This document shows, piece after piece, positions 41,442-50,467 of a DNA stretch of 64,000 nucleotides. Source of the DNA: Afifella aestuarii (GTDB taxonomy: Bacteria > Pseudomonadota > Alphaproteobacteria > Rhizobiales > Afifellaceae); assembly GCF_004023665.1 (NCBI RefSeq), contig NZ_SAUF01000005.1:806001-870000 (forward strand). The letters run 5' to 3'. Under the pieces are notes generated by a model. The model did no database searches, was not told where the DNA came from, and worked only from the letters and a program-made list of their open reading frames with translations. Positions within the stretch are counted from its first letter, which is position 1, and each line of letters starts with the position of its first letter. Made by a program: the position numbers and the translations under genes.

Positions 41442-42980
41442 TCAGATCATCAGTTCGATCAGGAAGGGCCCGTCGCGTTCGAAGCTCGCCTGCATCAGGT
41501 CTGCGAGCTCATCGAGTGTCTCGGCGCGTGCGGCTTCCACGCCCATGCCTTTGGCGAGATTGATCCAGCCAAGATCGGGATTGCCGAGATCAAGCATCTG
41601 CATCGCCGTCTCTCCCGGCGTCGCACCGACATTGGCGTACTCGCCGAGCAAGATCGCATATTGGCGGTTGTTCAAGATGACGGTCGTGACCGGCAGTCGC
41701 TCACGCGCCTGCGTCCATAGCGACTGGATCGTGTACATCGCCGAACCATCGGCCTGGAGATTGATCACCCGGCGCCCCTCGCCTGCAACGGCCGCTCCCG
41801 TCGCGACGGGCATGCCGTCGCCGATCGCTCCGCCGGCGAGGTGCAGCATGTCGTGCGCCGGCGCGGCATAGGTCTCATCGTACAAGCCACGGCTATAGGA
41901 GATAGCCTCCTCGCAGAGGATGGCATTCTCCGGCATGAGGGCCGCAACGGTACGGGCGAGACCTTCAGACGTCGGCGCGCCGTGTGCCACCTCCGGCCGC
42001 GGTCCCGGATCCGGCATTGCCGCAGGAGGAGCTCCAAGCTCATCGACGAGCGCCTGGAGCGCGACCACAACATCCTGGTCGCCGCGCGCCAATGTCTGCA
42101 GCTCTGCCTCCGCACGATATTCAATCGACGGCTGACCGGGATACGCGAAGAAGGAGACCGGCGGCTTTGCGGCGACGAGGATGATCTGCTCGAATCGCTC
42201 AAGTGCGGCCCGCGCGGCTTCGGCGACATAGGGGACCCGGGCGAGCGGCACACGCCCACGCCCCCGCGCCACCTGCCCGCAGACGAAATCCGCCATAAGC
42301 GTGGCACCAGTCGCCTGCGCCACGCGCCAGGCGAGTTCCTGGGCCGGCTCGAGAAGCCCGGCGCCTCCGAGAAGAATGAGGGTTTCGCGGCCGTTCCGCA
42401 GCATCCGTGCGGCCGTCTCGACGGCCTGGGGGTCGAGTGGTGCCGCGGGCAGAGCCGGCAGCGCATCGGCGACGATCCCGCCCTCGTTCCAGCAGGTGTC
42501 GGACGGCAGGATCAGGGTTGCGACCTGCCCCGGCAGCACACGCGCGGCCTGCGTCGCGGCCGCAGCATCCCGCCCGACATCGGCAGCGCAAGTCGATGCG
42601 CGCACGAAGCCAGAAACCGTATGGGCAAGGCTGCTCGTATCCATCGTCAGTGGCGCGTCGTGCGGGCGATGATACGTCGCCTGGTCACCGACGATGTTGA
42701 CGATCGCGGCTCTTGCACGGCGCGCATTGTGGAGATTGGCAAGGCCGTTCGCGAGGCCTGGCCCGCAATGCAGGAGCGTGCAGGCGGGCTTGCCCGCGAT
42801 CCGCGCATAACCATCGGCCATCCCCGTGACGACGTTCTCCTGCAGTCCGAGGACACAGCGCATGCCCTCGATCTGGTCGAGCGCCGCAACGAAGTGCATC
42901 TCGCTCGTGCCGGGATTGGCGAAACAGGTATCGACACCTTGATTGAGGAGCGTTCTGACGAGGCTATGTGCGCCGTTCAT
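41442..42980 (-). CDS. ThDP-dependent enzyme, acetolactate synthase / benzoylformate decarboxylase-like
   Basis: The 512-residue ThDP enzyme has the cofactor-activating Glu48 in VLGLQENVVTGMADGYAR, a middle domain, and the C-terminal ThDP/Mg site LQADGSAMYTIQSLWTQARERLPVTTVILNNRQY (the classical GDG reads ADG here). It resembles the large-subunit-like proteins annotated as acetolactate synthase but lacks an adjacent small regulatory subunit and ilvC, so a decarboxylase or carboligase role is more likely than branched-chain synthesis. It is a lone gene between tRNA-Glu and the FabF-type gene. Confidence 0.85.
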   Translation of the reverse strand: MNGAHSLVRTLLNQGVDTCFANPGTSEMHFVAALDQIEGMRCVLGLQENVVTGMADGYARIAGKPACTLLHCGPGLANGLANLHNARRARAAIVNIVGDQATYHRPHDAPLTMDTSSLAHTVSGFVRASTCAADVGRDAAAATQAARVLPGQVATLILPSDTCWNEGGIVADALPALPAAPLDPQAVETAARMLRNGRETLILLGGAGLLEPAQELAWRVAQATGATLMADFVCGQVARGRGRVPLARVPYVAEAARAALERFEQIILVAAKPPVSFFAYPGQPSIEYRAEAELQTLARGDQDVVVALQALVDELGAPPAAMPDPGPRPEVAHGAPTSEGLARTVAALMPENAILCEEAISYSRGLYDETYAAPAHDMLHLAGGAIGDGMPVATGAAVAGEGRRVINLQADGSAMYTIQSLWTQARERLPVTTVILNNRQYAILLGEYANVGATPGETAMQMLDLGNPDLGWINLAKGMGVEAARAETLDELADLMQASFERDGPFLIELMI

Positions 42981-43307
42981 CGCATTGTCCTTCTTGGAGG
43001 GTCCTTTTCGGAGACTTCTCTTCTGTGCCCCCCAACCCAGAAACGAGGTTCCGGTTGAAGTGCAGAATGGGGCCGTGCTCCGCCCTGGTCGGTCGCTTCC
43101 AGCGGCGACGGACGCCTCCCACCCGCCCCGTCCTATGGGACGGCACGTGTGGCGACAATGAGTTTTACGAGATGAAAAAGCCGCGGCTAAAAAATCCGCG
43201 AGTCGCGCCGGCCGGGCTGCTTATCCGCCGCCCGGCCAATGACGCTGATACAGACGAAGGGCGGCTCACCACATGAGCCGCCCTTCCTGAAAAATTGATC
43301 TGCGCCG
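42981..43307. other. Intergenic region with fabF-side hairpins
   Basis: About 325 bp between two minus-strand genes. It must carry the promoter of the ThDP-enzyme gene and the end of the ketosynthase transcript. Besides the strong hairpin at 43256-43286, a second perfect inverted repeat, GGCCGGGC (43210-43217) / GCCCGGCC (43230-43237), follows in the direction of minus-strand transcription, then a T6 run (minus strand, near 43190-43195). No coding frame is convincing. Confidence 0.6.
43256..43286 (-). terminator. Terminator-like hairpin downstream of the FabF-type gene
   Basis: A perfect 13-bp stem, GAAGGGCGGCTCA / TGAGCCGCCCTTC, has a 5-nt loop and starts 22 bp after the stop of the ketosynthase gene. 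There is no immediate T-run on the minus strand (GTCTG follows), so it may act together with the second hairpin and T6 run further down, or protect the 3' end. Confidence 0.65.
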
Positions 43308-44579
43308 TCAGTTCCAGCGCTTCAGAACGACGCTGGCGTTCACGCCGCCAAAGCCGAAGCCGTTCGACATGGCGACATCGATCTTCTGCTCACGAGCTTC
43401 CGGCCCGATGAGATTGAGCCCTTCCGCACCCTCCATCGGACTTTCCAGGTTGAGGGTCGGCGGCAAAATGCCATCGCGCAGCGCGAGAATGGTGAAGACC
43501 GCTTCCAATCCGCCGGCCGCACCGAGAAGGTGGCCTGTCGCCGATTTGGTCGACGAAATCGCCACTTTGTGGTCGCCGAAGACGGACCTGACACCGGCAA
43601 GCTCACCGGCATCGCCGACGGGCGTCGACGTCGCATGCGCGTTGAGATAGCCGACGGCAGAAGGTTCAAGGCCAGCCTGCCAAAGCGCGATGGCCATGGC
43701 GCGGCGGTTGCCCGCCCCATCTTCCGGACCCGCCGTCAGATGATAGGCGTCGGCAGTGGTCCCGTATCCGAGGACTTCCGCGATCGGCGTCGCGCCGCGT
43801 GCCTCAGCATGTTCAAGGGTCTCCAGCACCAGCATGGCTGCCCCCTCGCCCATCACGAAGCCGTCGTGATCGCGATCGAACGGCCGCGAGGCCTTTTCCG
43901 GCGTCTCGTTGAAATGCGTGGAAAGCGCCCGTGCCGCCGCAAAGCCGCCAAGGCTGACGCGGTCGATGCAGGCCTCCGCGCCACCTGCCAGAATCACATC
44001 CGCTTCGCCGTTCCGGATCAGCCGTGCGGCATCGCCGATCGCCTGCACGCTTGCCGCACAGGCCGTGACCGGCGCGCCAATCGGCCCGCGAAAGTGATGA
44101 CGGATCGAAACCTGGCCGGCCGCGAGATTGACCAGGAACGACGGCACGAGAAACGGCGACAGACGCCGTGCACCGCGGGCCGTGGTCAGGTCTGCGGCCG
44201 CCCGCATTGCCGGAAAGCCGCCGACGCCCGAGCCGATCACCGTACCGGTGCGCTCGCGCTCTCCTTCATCCTCGGGATGCCAGTCGGCCTGCCCGAGGGC
44301 CTCTTCCGCCGCCACCATCGCCATCTGGATGAAACGGTCCATCTTCTTGAGGTCTTTTTCGGGCACCACGCGCGTGGGCTCGAAGCCGCCGTCCGCATCA
44401 TCTGAAACGGAGGGAACGACACCGCCGATCTTGGACGGGATATCCGGGACGACGTCGTCGGGGAGTGCGCGGATACCAGAGCGGGCTTCGACCAACCGGC
44501 TCCAGACGAGGTCCACACCGCAGCCGAGCGGCGAGACGACGCCGAGCCCTGTCACGACCACACGCTTGTTCGGGTTCAT
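43308..44579 (-). CDS. Beta-ketoacyl-ACP synthase II (FabF type)
   Basis: The 423-residue ketosynthase has the condensing-enzyme triad: Cys174 in PVTACAASVQAIGDA, one His in YLNAHATSTPVGD and one in SSTKSATGHLLGAAG. The start MNPNKRVVVTGLGVVSPLG and the end NGFGFGGVNASVVLKRWN are typical. It extends acyl-ACP with malonyl-ACP. No acpP, fabG or fabD is adjacent, unlike the main fab cluster; an extra ketosynthase outside the cluster, for example for long or specialised acyl chains, is possible. A hairpin ends the transcript. Confidence 0.92.
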   Translation of the reverse strand: MNPNKRVVVTGLGVVSPLGCGVDLVWSRLVEARSGIRALPDDVVPDIPSKIGGVVPSVSDDADGGFEPTRVVPEKDLKKMDRFIQMAMVAAEEALGQADWHPEDEGERERTGTVIGSGVGGFPAMRAAADLTTARGARRLSPFLVPSFLVNLAAGQVSIRHHFRGPIGAPVTACAASVQAIGDAARLIRNGEADVILAGGAEACIDRVSLGGFAAARALSTHFNETPEKASRPFDRDHDGFVMGEGAAMLVLETLEHAEARGATPIAEVLGYGTTADAYHLTAGPEDGAGNRRAMAIALWQAGLEPSAVGYLNAHATSTPVGDAGELAGVRSVFGDHKVAISSTKSATGHLLGAAGGLEAVFTILALRDGILPPTLNLESPMEGAEGLNLIGPEAREQKIDVAMSNGFGFGGVNASVVLKRWN

Positions 44580-45001
44580 GGAAACATCCTGACGTTCACA
44601 TTCTCAGAAAGACGATTCGGCGCAACCTGCACTCCGGAGCCGCATGTGCAAGGCGGCATGACGCGCATTGCGCCATTGCACGGATCGACTCAAGCCTCCC
44701 GGAAATCAGCCGGTCGCCGATGCCGACCTCGGTCACTTACCGTCTTGCGCAGATCGAATAGCCTGACCTGGCGCCGCCGACCGCCCTAATCTGATGTCAT
44801 TCACAAGAGCCTACAAGCGCCACGCAGAGATCGGGCTCTCCCCCCGGGACGCGGCGCATCGCCAGTGCATGGGCAACGAGCCACATGGTTCTTCTGTCAC
44901 ATAGTCGTACAAACTTGACCGCAATCAGCGGGCCATGCAATCGGACGCTGAGTGTCGGCGCTGCCTGACGCCAACGATGAGAACGAGTTCTGGGGGAGTG
45001 G
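44580..45001. other. Divergent intergenic region between FabF-type gene and sugar ABC permease
   Basis: About 420 bp separate the two divergent genes and hold both promoters. Near 44915-44945 a TTGACC stretch precedes a CATGCAAT segment at suitable distance for a sigma-70-like promoter reading right, but this is weak. A GGGGGAG ribosome site stands directly before the permease ATG at 45002. No palindrome, RNA gene or coding frame was recognised. Confidence 0.4.
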
Positions 45002-46084
45002 ATGACGACAACGCCCGCCTTTGAGCCAAATGCGCCGACGCCCGGCGCAAGCACATCCTGGCGCGAGCGGCTATGGCCGCGCGGCGGCAGCGGATCTGGC
45101 GAGAACCTGCGGCTCCTCGCTCTGATCATCCTCGCTTACGTCGTCATCGTGACGTTTCAGTCGCCGGATTTCCTGTCGCTTGCATCTCTGTTCGACCTTA
45201 TCCGGACGGGCTCCGCCCTCACCATCGTCGCCCTCGGGGTTCTCGTCGTCATGGTCACTGGCGGGATCGACGTGTCCTTCCTTGCGAACGCGATTCTGTC
45301 GGCCTGGATCGCCACCGCTTTGTCCAACGCTCTCGGGATCGACAGTCTCGCATTCGCGCTCACCGTCGCGATCGGCATCGGCACCTTCGTCGGCCTCGTC
45401 AACGGCCTGATCATCTATCTGTTTTCGCTTCCGACCTTGATCACGACCCTTGCGATGCAGGGGGTTCTGCAAGGCGTGCTCATGGTCTTCCTCGGTGCAC
45501 GGCCGATCACCGCGGGCTTCATGCCCTCCTCGCTGCGCGATTTCGGCACCTCAGTCCTGTTTGAGATCCCGGCCGGCCCCGGCTTCACCGGGCTCTCGGT
45601 CTTCGCAATTCCCCTCGTGATCGTGATTGCGCTCACCTGGTATCTTCTCAACCGGACGCCGATCGGCCGGGCGAGCTATGCCCTCGGCTCCAATCCCCTC
45701 GGCGCCGTGCGCTCCGGCGTCGAAGTCTTGAAGATCAACCTCGTCGTCTACGGCTATGCCGGCGCGCTTGCGGGCCTCACCGGCCTCATGATGGTGTCGG
45801 AAATCCGCCTCGTGAACCCGGTCTCGCTCGTCGGCAACGAGCTCATCGTGCTCGCGGCCGTCGTCATCGGAGGCGCGAAGCTGACAGGCGGCACAGGCTC
45901 GGTCGGCGGCGTCGTTCTCGGCATGGCGCTGATCACGCTCTTGAGCAACACGCTGGTGACCCTTGGGCTTTCCGCCTCGTGGAACCGCTTCTTCATTGGC
46001 GCAGCCATGGTGGCCATCGCCGCCATCTCTCATTACCGGGCGAAGCAGCGCAATCTAAAGCTCCTCAACTTCCAGGATGTGTGA
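45002..46084 (+). CDS. Sugar ABC transporter permease (RbsC family), subunit 1
   Basis: The 360-residue RbsC/XylH-type permease has ten predicted membrane helices and the family motif VVMVTGGIDVSFLANAILSAWIATAL, followed by GLVNGLIIYLFSLPTLITTLAMQGV. The N-terminal 36 residues are polar and cytoplasmic. The gene is the first of a plus-strand trio (two permeases and an SIS protein). The cognate ATPase and binding protein are on the opposite strand, converging on it. The start follows GGGGGAGTGG. Permeases of this family form a dimer; two different subunits here suggest a heterodimer. Confidence 0.9.
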   Translation: MTTTPAFEPNAPTPGASTSWRERLWPRGGSGSGENLRLLALIILAYVVIVTFQSPDFLSLASLFDLIRTGSALTIVALGVLVVMVTGGIDVSFLANAILSAWIATALSNALGIDSLAFALTVAIGIGTFVGLVNGLIIYLFSLPTLITTLAMQGVLQGVLMVFLGARPITAGFMPSSLRDFGTSVLFEIPAGPGFTGLSVFAIPLVIVIALTWYLLNRTPIGRASYALGSNPLGAVRSGVEVLKINLVVYGYAGALAGLTGLMMVSEIRLVNPVSLVGNELIVLAAVVIGGAKLTGGTGSVGGVVLGMALITLLSNTLVTLGLSASWNRFFIGAAMVAIAAISHYRAKQRNLKLLNFQDV

Positions 46085-47151
46085 GCACGGTCATGGCTGA
46101 TACAACGCCTTCTCACCCCGCACCAACGAGCAAGCGGCCAGGATTGCAGGCCCGCCTCAACGAAGAATTCCTGGCCGAAGTCGTTCTCTACGGCATCGCA
46201 GCGATCGTGCTCGCTCTGATCGCCCTGCGTCTTGGTGGTGCGTTCTTCAATGCCACCAACCTCGTCTCGGTTCTCGAGCAGGTGCCGGAATTCGCCCTCT
46301 TCTCGCTCGCCATGGCGATTGCCATGATCACCGGCGGCATCGATCTTTCCGTGATTGCGGTCGCCGACCTGTCGGCGATCTTCGCGGCCTACATCATGAC
46401 CAACCCGAGCATCGTCGACGCGCTCGGGCCCGACGGCGCGATCGCGCTTGCCACCGTCGTGGCGCTCGGAGCCTCCGTGCTGATGGGGCTTTTCAACGGC
46501 ATCATCATCGCCCGTTTCGGCGTCCCGGCGCTGGTGACGACGCTTGGCACGATGCTGCTCTATTTCGGCCTCGCATCGGGGCTGACGGGCGGCGTCGGCA
46601 TCACCGGCATGCCTTCGGCGTTTACCGACATTTTGATGCTGAAGCTCGGGCCGATCCCGGTTTCGTTCTGCGGATTGGCGGTGCTGTTCGTCCTCGCATC
46701 CTTCTACATCCGCAATTCGCTGTTTGGAAAAACCCTCTACCTCTACGGCGACAACAAGGTCGCGGCCCTCTTCACCGGCCTGCCGATCAACCGCGCCATC
46801 ATGATTTCCTATGCGCTTTCCGGCCTCCTTGCCGGGGCCGCCGGCCTCATCATGCTGGCGCGCTTCAATTCCATGAAGGTCGGCTTCGGCGACACGTTTC
46901 TGCTGCAGGCGATCCTGGTCGCGGTCTTGGCCGGCATGGATCCCTATGGCGGCCGCGGGCGGCTTCTCAACGTGCTCGCCGCCGTCCTGCTTTTGCAATG
47001 CGTGGAGAACGCCTTCACCATCGAAGGGCTCTCGCCTTACGCCAAGAAGATGATTTGGGGCGGTCTTCTCCTCATCTTCATGGCGCTGAACTTCTTCGTG
47101 CGCAGGATCGTGAGGCGCTCACTGACGCGCGCCGCGCTCCGTGCTGGCTGA
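46081..47151 (+). CDS. Sugar ABC transporter permease (RbsC family), subunit 2
   Basis: The protein of about 356 residues belongs to the RbsC family, with AMAIAMITGGIDLSVIAVADLSAIFAAY and NGIIIARFGVPALVTTLGTMLLYFGLASGLTGG. The GTG at 46081 overlaps the first permease's stop (GTGA) and has AGGA upstream; the ATG at 46093 would shorten it by four residues. The C-terminus is basic (RRIVRRSLTRAALRAG). It is paired with the preceding permease as the translocation unit of a class-2-type sugar importer. Confidence 0.9.
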   Translation: MSTVMADTTPSHPAPTSKRPGLQARLNEEFLAEVVLYGIAAIVLALIALRLGGAFFNATNLVSVLEQVPEFALFSLAMAIAMITGGIDLSVIAVADLSAIFAAYIMTNPSIVDALGPDGAIALATVVALGASVLMGLFNGIIIARFGVPALVTTLGTMLLYFGLASGLTGGVGITGMPSAFTDILMLKLGPIPVSFCGLAVLFVLASFYIRNSLFGKTLYLYGDNKVAALFTGLPINRAIMISYALSGLLAGAAGLIMLARFNSMKVGFGDTFLLQAILVAVLAGMDPYGGRGRLLNVLAAVLLLQCVENAFTIEGLSPYAKKMIWGGLLLIFMALNFFVRRIVRRSLTRAALRAG

Positions 47152-47164
47152 TCAGGAGATGACA

Positions 47165-47725
47165 ATGGAAACGATCACAAGCGGCTTTGAACGTGCCGTC
47201 GACGAGCTGAGCCAGGTGGCGAAGCGCCTGGATGAAGCCGAGATCAGCGCCTTCATGGACGCGATCATCAAGGCGAAGCGGGTCTTTTTGATCGGTGTCG
47301 GGCGCGAAGGCCTGTCGACCCGGGCCTTCACCATGCGCCTCATGCATCTCGGCAAGGAAGCGCATTGGATCTGGGACGACACGACGCCCTCGATCGGGCC
47401 GGGTGATCTGCTGATCGCCACCTCGGGCAGCGGTTCGATCGGCCATATCGATTATGTGCACGACCAGGCCGTCGGGGCCGGCGCCGCCACCATCGTGGTC
47501 ACCGGCGATCCGAGCGGCACGACGGCGCAGAAGGCGAAACAACGCCTGTTCCTGCCGGCCGCCGTCTTCAAGGGTAAGGCCAACGTGGTGCCATCCACGC
47601 AGCCGATGGGCAATCTCTTCGAGCAGGCCCTGCTCATTCTCTTCGACCAGATCGTGATCGCGCTTGCCGAGAGCATGCAGGTCGACCGCGAAACCATGGT
47701 CGGGCGTCACCGCAACGTCGAGTGA
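47165..47725 (+). CDS. SIS-domain sugar isomerase (6-phospho-3-hexuloisomerase/HxlB-like)
   Basis: The 186-residue SIS protein has the HxlB pattern: AKRVFLIGVGREGLSTRAFTMRLMHLGKEAHWIWDDTTPSIGPGDLLIATSGSGSIGHIDYV, then VTGDPSGTTAQKAKQRLFLPA. HxlB converts 3-hexulose-6-phosphate to fructose-6-phosphate in the ribulose monophosphate route; relatives isomerise other ketose phosphates. The ATG at 47165 is spaced 6 nt from AGGAG. It is translated directly behind the two sugar permeases, so it probably handles the imported sugar after phosphorylation. No kinase or HxlA-type partner is in the window. Confidence 0.85.
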   Translation: METITSGFERAVDELSQVAKRLDEAEISAFMDAIIKAKRVFLIGVGREGLSTRAFTMRLMHLGKEAHWIWDDTTPSIGPGDLLIATSGSGSIGHIDYVHDQAVGAGAATIVVTGDPSGTTAQKAKQRLFLPAAVFKGKANVVPSTQPMGNLFEQALLILFDQIVIALAESMQVDRETMVGRHRNVE

Positions 47726-47782
47726 CGTCGCGGCTTTTCCAGACGCTTAAGCTCTCGATCGAAATCGAAACCGACAGGACGC

Positions 47783-49273
47783 TCAGTCGTCCTGCCGGAT
47801 CGTTGCGGCGATGCGAGCCGATGTAATCTCCGGACCCGAAAATTCCTCGACGATCCGTCCCGTGCGGAAGACGAGGACGCGATTGCAGCTCATGGCGAGC
47901 TCGTCGAGATCGTCCGAAATCATGATGACGCCGCAGCCTTCGCGTGCCAGCGTCTGCACGATTTCATGGATCTCGGCCTTTGAGCCGACATCGATGCCGG
48001 CCGTCGGATTGTCGAGAATTAGGATCTTCGGCTCGGTCGCCAGCCATTTGGCGAGCACGACCTTCTGCTGATTGCCGCCGGAGAGGCTCTGCACGGGTTC
48101 TGCGGCCGATGGGGTTTTCACCCGCACCTTCGTCACCCATTCGTCGCCGATCGTCGCTTCCTTGTCGCTCGAAATGAGCGATAGCGCGCCCTTGATGCGC
48201 TCATAGATCGACGAGGCGATGTTCATGCGGATCGGCTTGCGGCCGAAGAGCCCCTGGCTCGCCCGATCTTCCGAGACGAGGACGATCCCGGCGCGCACGG
48301 CATCCTGCGGCGAGGTGATGCGCAATTCCGCACCGTCGACGAGCACGCGGCCGGACTTCGCCGGATTGAGACCGAAGAGCGAGAGCGCGGTCTCCGTGCG
48401 CCCCGAACCAGTCAGGCCGGCAAAGCCCAAAACCTCGCCCGCGCGCAGCGTGAAAGACAGATCGCGGTACTGGCCGTCACGCTGAAGATCCTGAACTTCG
48501 AGGAGGACAGGCGCATCCGCCCTCACCTCGTCGCTCTTTCCGGCAACGACGCGCACACCCGTCATCAGGAAACCAAGCTCGCTGACGTCGATATCGGCAG
48601 GCGCGTACTCGCCCACTTCCTTCCCATCGCGGAGCACGTAGATGCGGTCTGCGATCTCGAACACTTCGTCGAGCTTGTGGCTGACGAAGATGACGGAAAT
48701 TCCGCGTTCCTTGAGGCGCCGCACCATGGTCAGCAATTGCTCGACATCGCGCGCCGGCAGCGCGCTCGTCGGCTCATCCATGATCAGCAGGCGGCATTCC
48801 TGTGTCAGGGCGCGCGCAATGGCCGTCGTCTGCTTCGCGCCGAAGGACAGATCACCGAGCCTGGCATCGAGCGGCAGCTTCGCCCCGAGGGAGGCAAGCG
48901 CATCTTCCGCCGTCTTTCGGCACGCCTTCCAGTCGACCCACAATCCCTTGCGATGCTGGATCTCGTGGAACGCAATGTTCTCGGCGACCGTCAGGTCGGG
49001 GAAGATCGCCAGATCCTGATAGATGATCTGGATGCCAAGGCGCATCGCCTGCGACGGGCTCAAGCGCTGATAGGCATGGCCATCGAAAACGATGTTGCCG
49101 GAATCCGGCTCCTCGGCACCGCAGATGCACTTCATGAGCGTCGACTTGCCGGAGCCGTTCGTGCCGGCGATGCACAACACCTCGCCGGCGGCAATCGACA
49201 GGTCGACATGATCGAGGGCCTGGGTCGCGATATATCGCTTGCTCAGGCCCTCCAAGCGGATCAGTTCAGCCAT
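47783..49273 (-). CDS. Sugar ABC transporter ATP-binding protein (RbsA/XylG type, two ABC domains)
   Basis: The 496-residue double ATPase has an intact first domain (Walker A GTNGSGKST, signature LSFGAKQTTAIARAL, Walker B LLIMDEPTSAL) and a second domain whose Walker A is degenerate (GLTGSGRTETALSLFG) with LSGGNQQKVVLAKWL and ILILDNPTAGIDVGSK. This asymmetry is normal for class-2 sugar importers. It must serve the permeases encoded convergently at 45002-47151. It lies 21 bp behind the binding-protein gene in one operon. Confidence 0.93.
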   Translation of the reverse strand: MAELIRLEGLSKRYIATQALDHVDLSIAAGEVLCIAGTNGSGKSTLMKCICGAEEPDSGNIVFDGHAYQRLSPSQAMRLGIQIIYQDLAIFPDLTVAENIAFHEIQHRKGLWVDWKACRKTAEDALASLGAKLPLDARLGDLSFGAKQTTAIARALTQECRLLIMDEPTSALPARDVEQLLTMVRRLKERGISVIFVSHKLDEVFEIADRIYVLRDGKEVGEYAPADIDVSELGFLMTGVRVVAGKSDEVRADAPVLLEVQDLQRDGQYRDLSFTLRAGEVLGFAGLTGSGRTETALSLFGLNPAKSGRVLVDGAELRITSPQDAVRAGIVLVSEDRASQGLFGRKPIRMNIASSIYERIKGALSLISSDKEATIGDEWVTKVRVKTPSAAEPVQSLSGGNQQKVVLAKWLATEPKILILDNPTAGIDVGSKAEIHEIVQTLAREGCGVIMISDDLDELAMSCNRVLVFRTGRIVEEFSGPEITSARIAATIRQDD

Positions 49274-49294
49274 GATCGCTGAGCATCCCCTGGG

Positions 49295-50296
49295 TTAGAA
49301 CTTGTAGTCCTTCCAGTTCTCTGCGGTCAGGATCAGTGTCGCATCGCCATAGACGACACCGTCCTCGATGGTGACTTTGTCGTAGCCCGGCCGCTTCAGG
49401 TCCATGCCCGCCTCGACGGTTTCGCCGTTCAGAAGCTTGTAGGCGACAAAGGCGGACGCGTAGCCGGCATCGGCAGGACGCCAGCAGAGCGCCACATTCT
49501 GATAGCCGTCCTCGAGATACGGGCCATTGATGCTCGGAAGGCCGAGACCGACCACGGCGATGTCCTTGCGGCGCAGTTTCTCGACCGCGAGGGCCGCCAT
49601 CGAGGTGCCAGACACCGAGCAGCCGACGATACCCTTGAGGTCCGGGTAGCGCTTCAGCACCTCGTTGACCTTGTCGAGCGCAGTCTTCTCGTCGTTGTTG
49701 TCCTCGATCGGCTCGGACAGGACGAATTCCATGTCCGGGTAATCGGCCTTGATGTGCTCCATGCCGGCATTGAACCACTGCATGTGCGTTTCCATCGTCA
49801 GCGCACCGACGATCGCGACGAACTTGCCTTCGCCATTCATGGCCTTGGCGAGCTTATCGAACATGAGGGCGCCGAAATCTTCGTTCTTGAAGGCTTCGAC
49901 ATCGTAATCGGCCGTGCCCGCAAGGCTCTTCGCCTCATGGCTGACGATGACGATACCCGCGTCCTTGGCCTTCTGGAGCACCGGCTCCATGGACTTCGGA
50001 TCGTTCGGGACGACGAGGATGGCGTCGACATTCTTGGCGATCAGGCTTTCGACCATCTGCGCCTGCTTGGCGGGGTCTCCGGTCTCGGGTGCGATCTGAT
50101 AGGCGTTGACGCCGAAATCCTTGGCGAAATCCTCCACGCCCGTGCGCATGTCGTCGAACCAGGAGATACCCTCCTGCTTGGCGCACATGACGATCTCGAA
50201 CTTCTTGGGCTGAGCCCAGACTTTCGACGCTCCCGGAAGCGCGGCACCAGCCGTCAGAAGGGCGGCGGAACCGAGCAATGTTCTTCTTGTAATCAC
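49295..50296 (-). CDS. Sugar ABC transporter substrate-binding protein
   Basis: The 333-residue class I binding protein has a twin-arginine-like leader (MITRRTLLGSAALLTAGAALPGASKVWAQ). It has the family order ETGDPAKQAQMVESLIAKNVDAILVVPNDPKSMEPVLQKAKDAGIVIVSHEA, then GALTMETHMQWFNAGMEH and GIVGCSVSGTSMAALAV. It resembles the RhaS/LsrB group of sugar and autoinducer-2 receptors. The start is GTG behind AAGGAGA. A perfect FNR-type box lies about 61 bp upstream. Ligand identity is open; a hexose or hexulose would fit the HxlB-like isomerase. Confidence 0.9.
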   Translation of the reverse strand: MITRRTLLGSAALLTAGAALPGASKVWAQPKKFEIVMCAKQEGISWFDDMRTGVEDFAKDFGVNAYQIAPETGDPAKQAQMVESLIAKNVDAILVVPNDPKSMEPVLQKAKDAGIVIVSHEAKSLAGTADYDVEAFKNEDFGALMFDKLAKAMNGEGKFVAIVGALTMETHMQWFNAGMEHIKADYPDMEFVLSEPIEDNNDEKTALDKVNEVLKRYPDLKGIVGCSVSGTSMAALAVEKLRRKDIAVVGLGLPSINGPYLEDGYQNVALCWRPADAGYASAFVAYKLLNGETVEAGMDLKRPGYDKVTIEDGVVYGDATLILTAENWKDYKF

Positions 50297-50356
50297 TGTT
50301 GGTCTCCTTTGTCTCCGAGGAGGAGAGCACGCTGCGCCCGCCCTTTTAATTGCACC

Positions 50357-50370
50357 TTGATTTGCATCAA
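50357..50370. promoter_or_regulatory. FNR/FixK-type box upstream of sugar-binding protein gene
   Basis: TTGATTTGCATCAA matches the FNR/FixK/Anr consensus TTGAT-N4-ATCAA without mismatch and extends symmetrically to CCTTGAT...ATCAAGG. It is located 61-74 bp upstream of the GTG start of the sugar-binding protein gene, within its promoter region and facing minus-strand transcription. FNR-family factors act in response to oxygen limitation. No other perfect match was noticed in the window. Confidence 0.75.
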
Positions 50371-50467
50371 GGACAATTTTGAGCCCGATCGTCGCGCAAA
50401 AGCGTCAGCCTGGCGGTAAGGGGTGGCCTAAGAACGCCACCCGCACGAGCGCACCAAAGCCCGCGGC

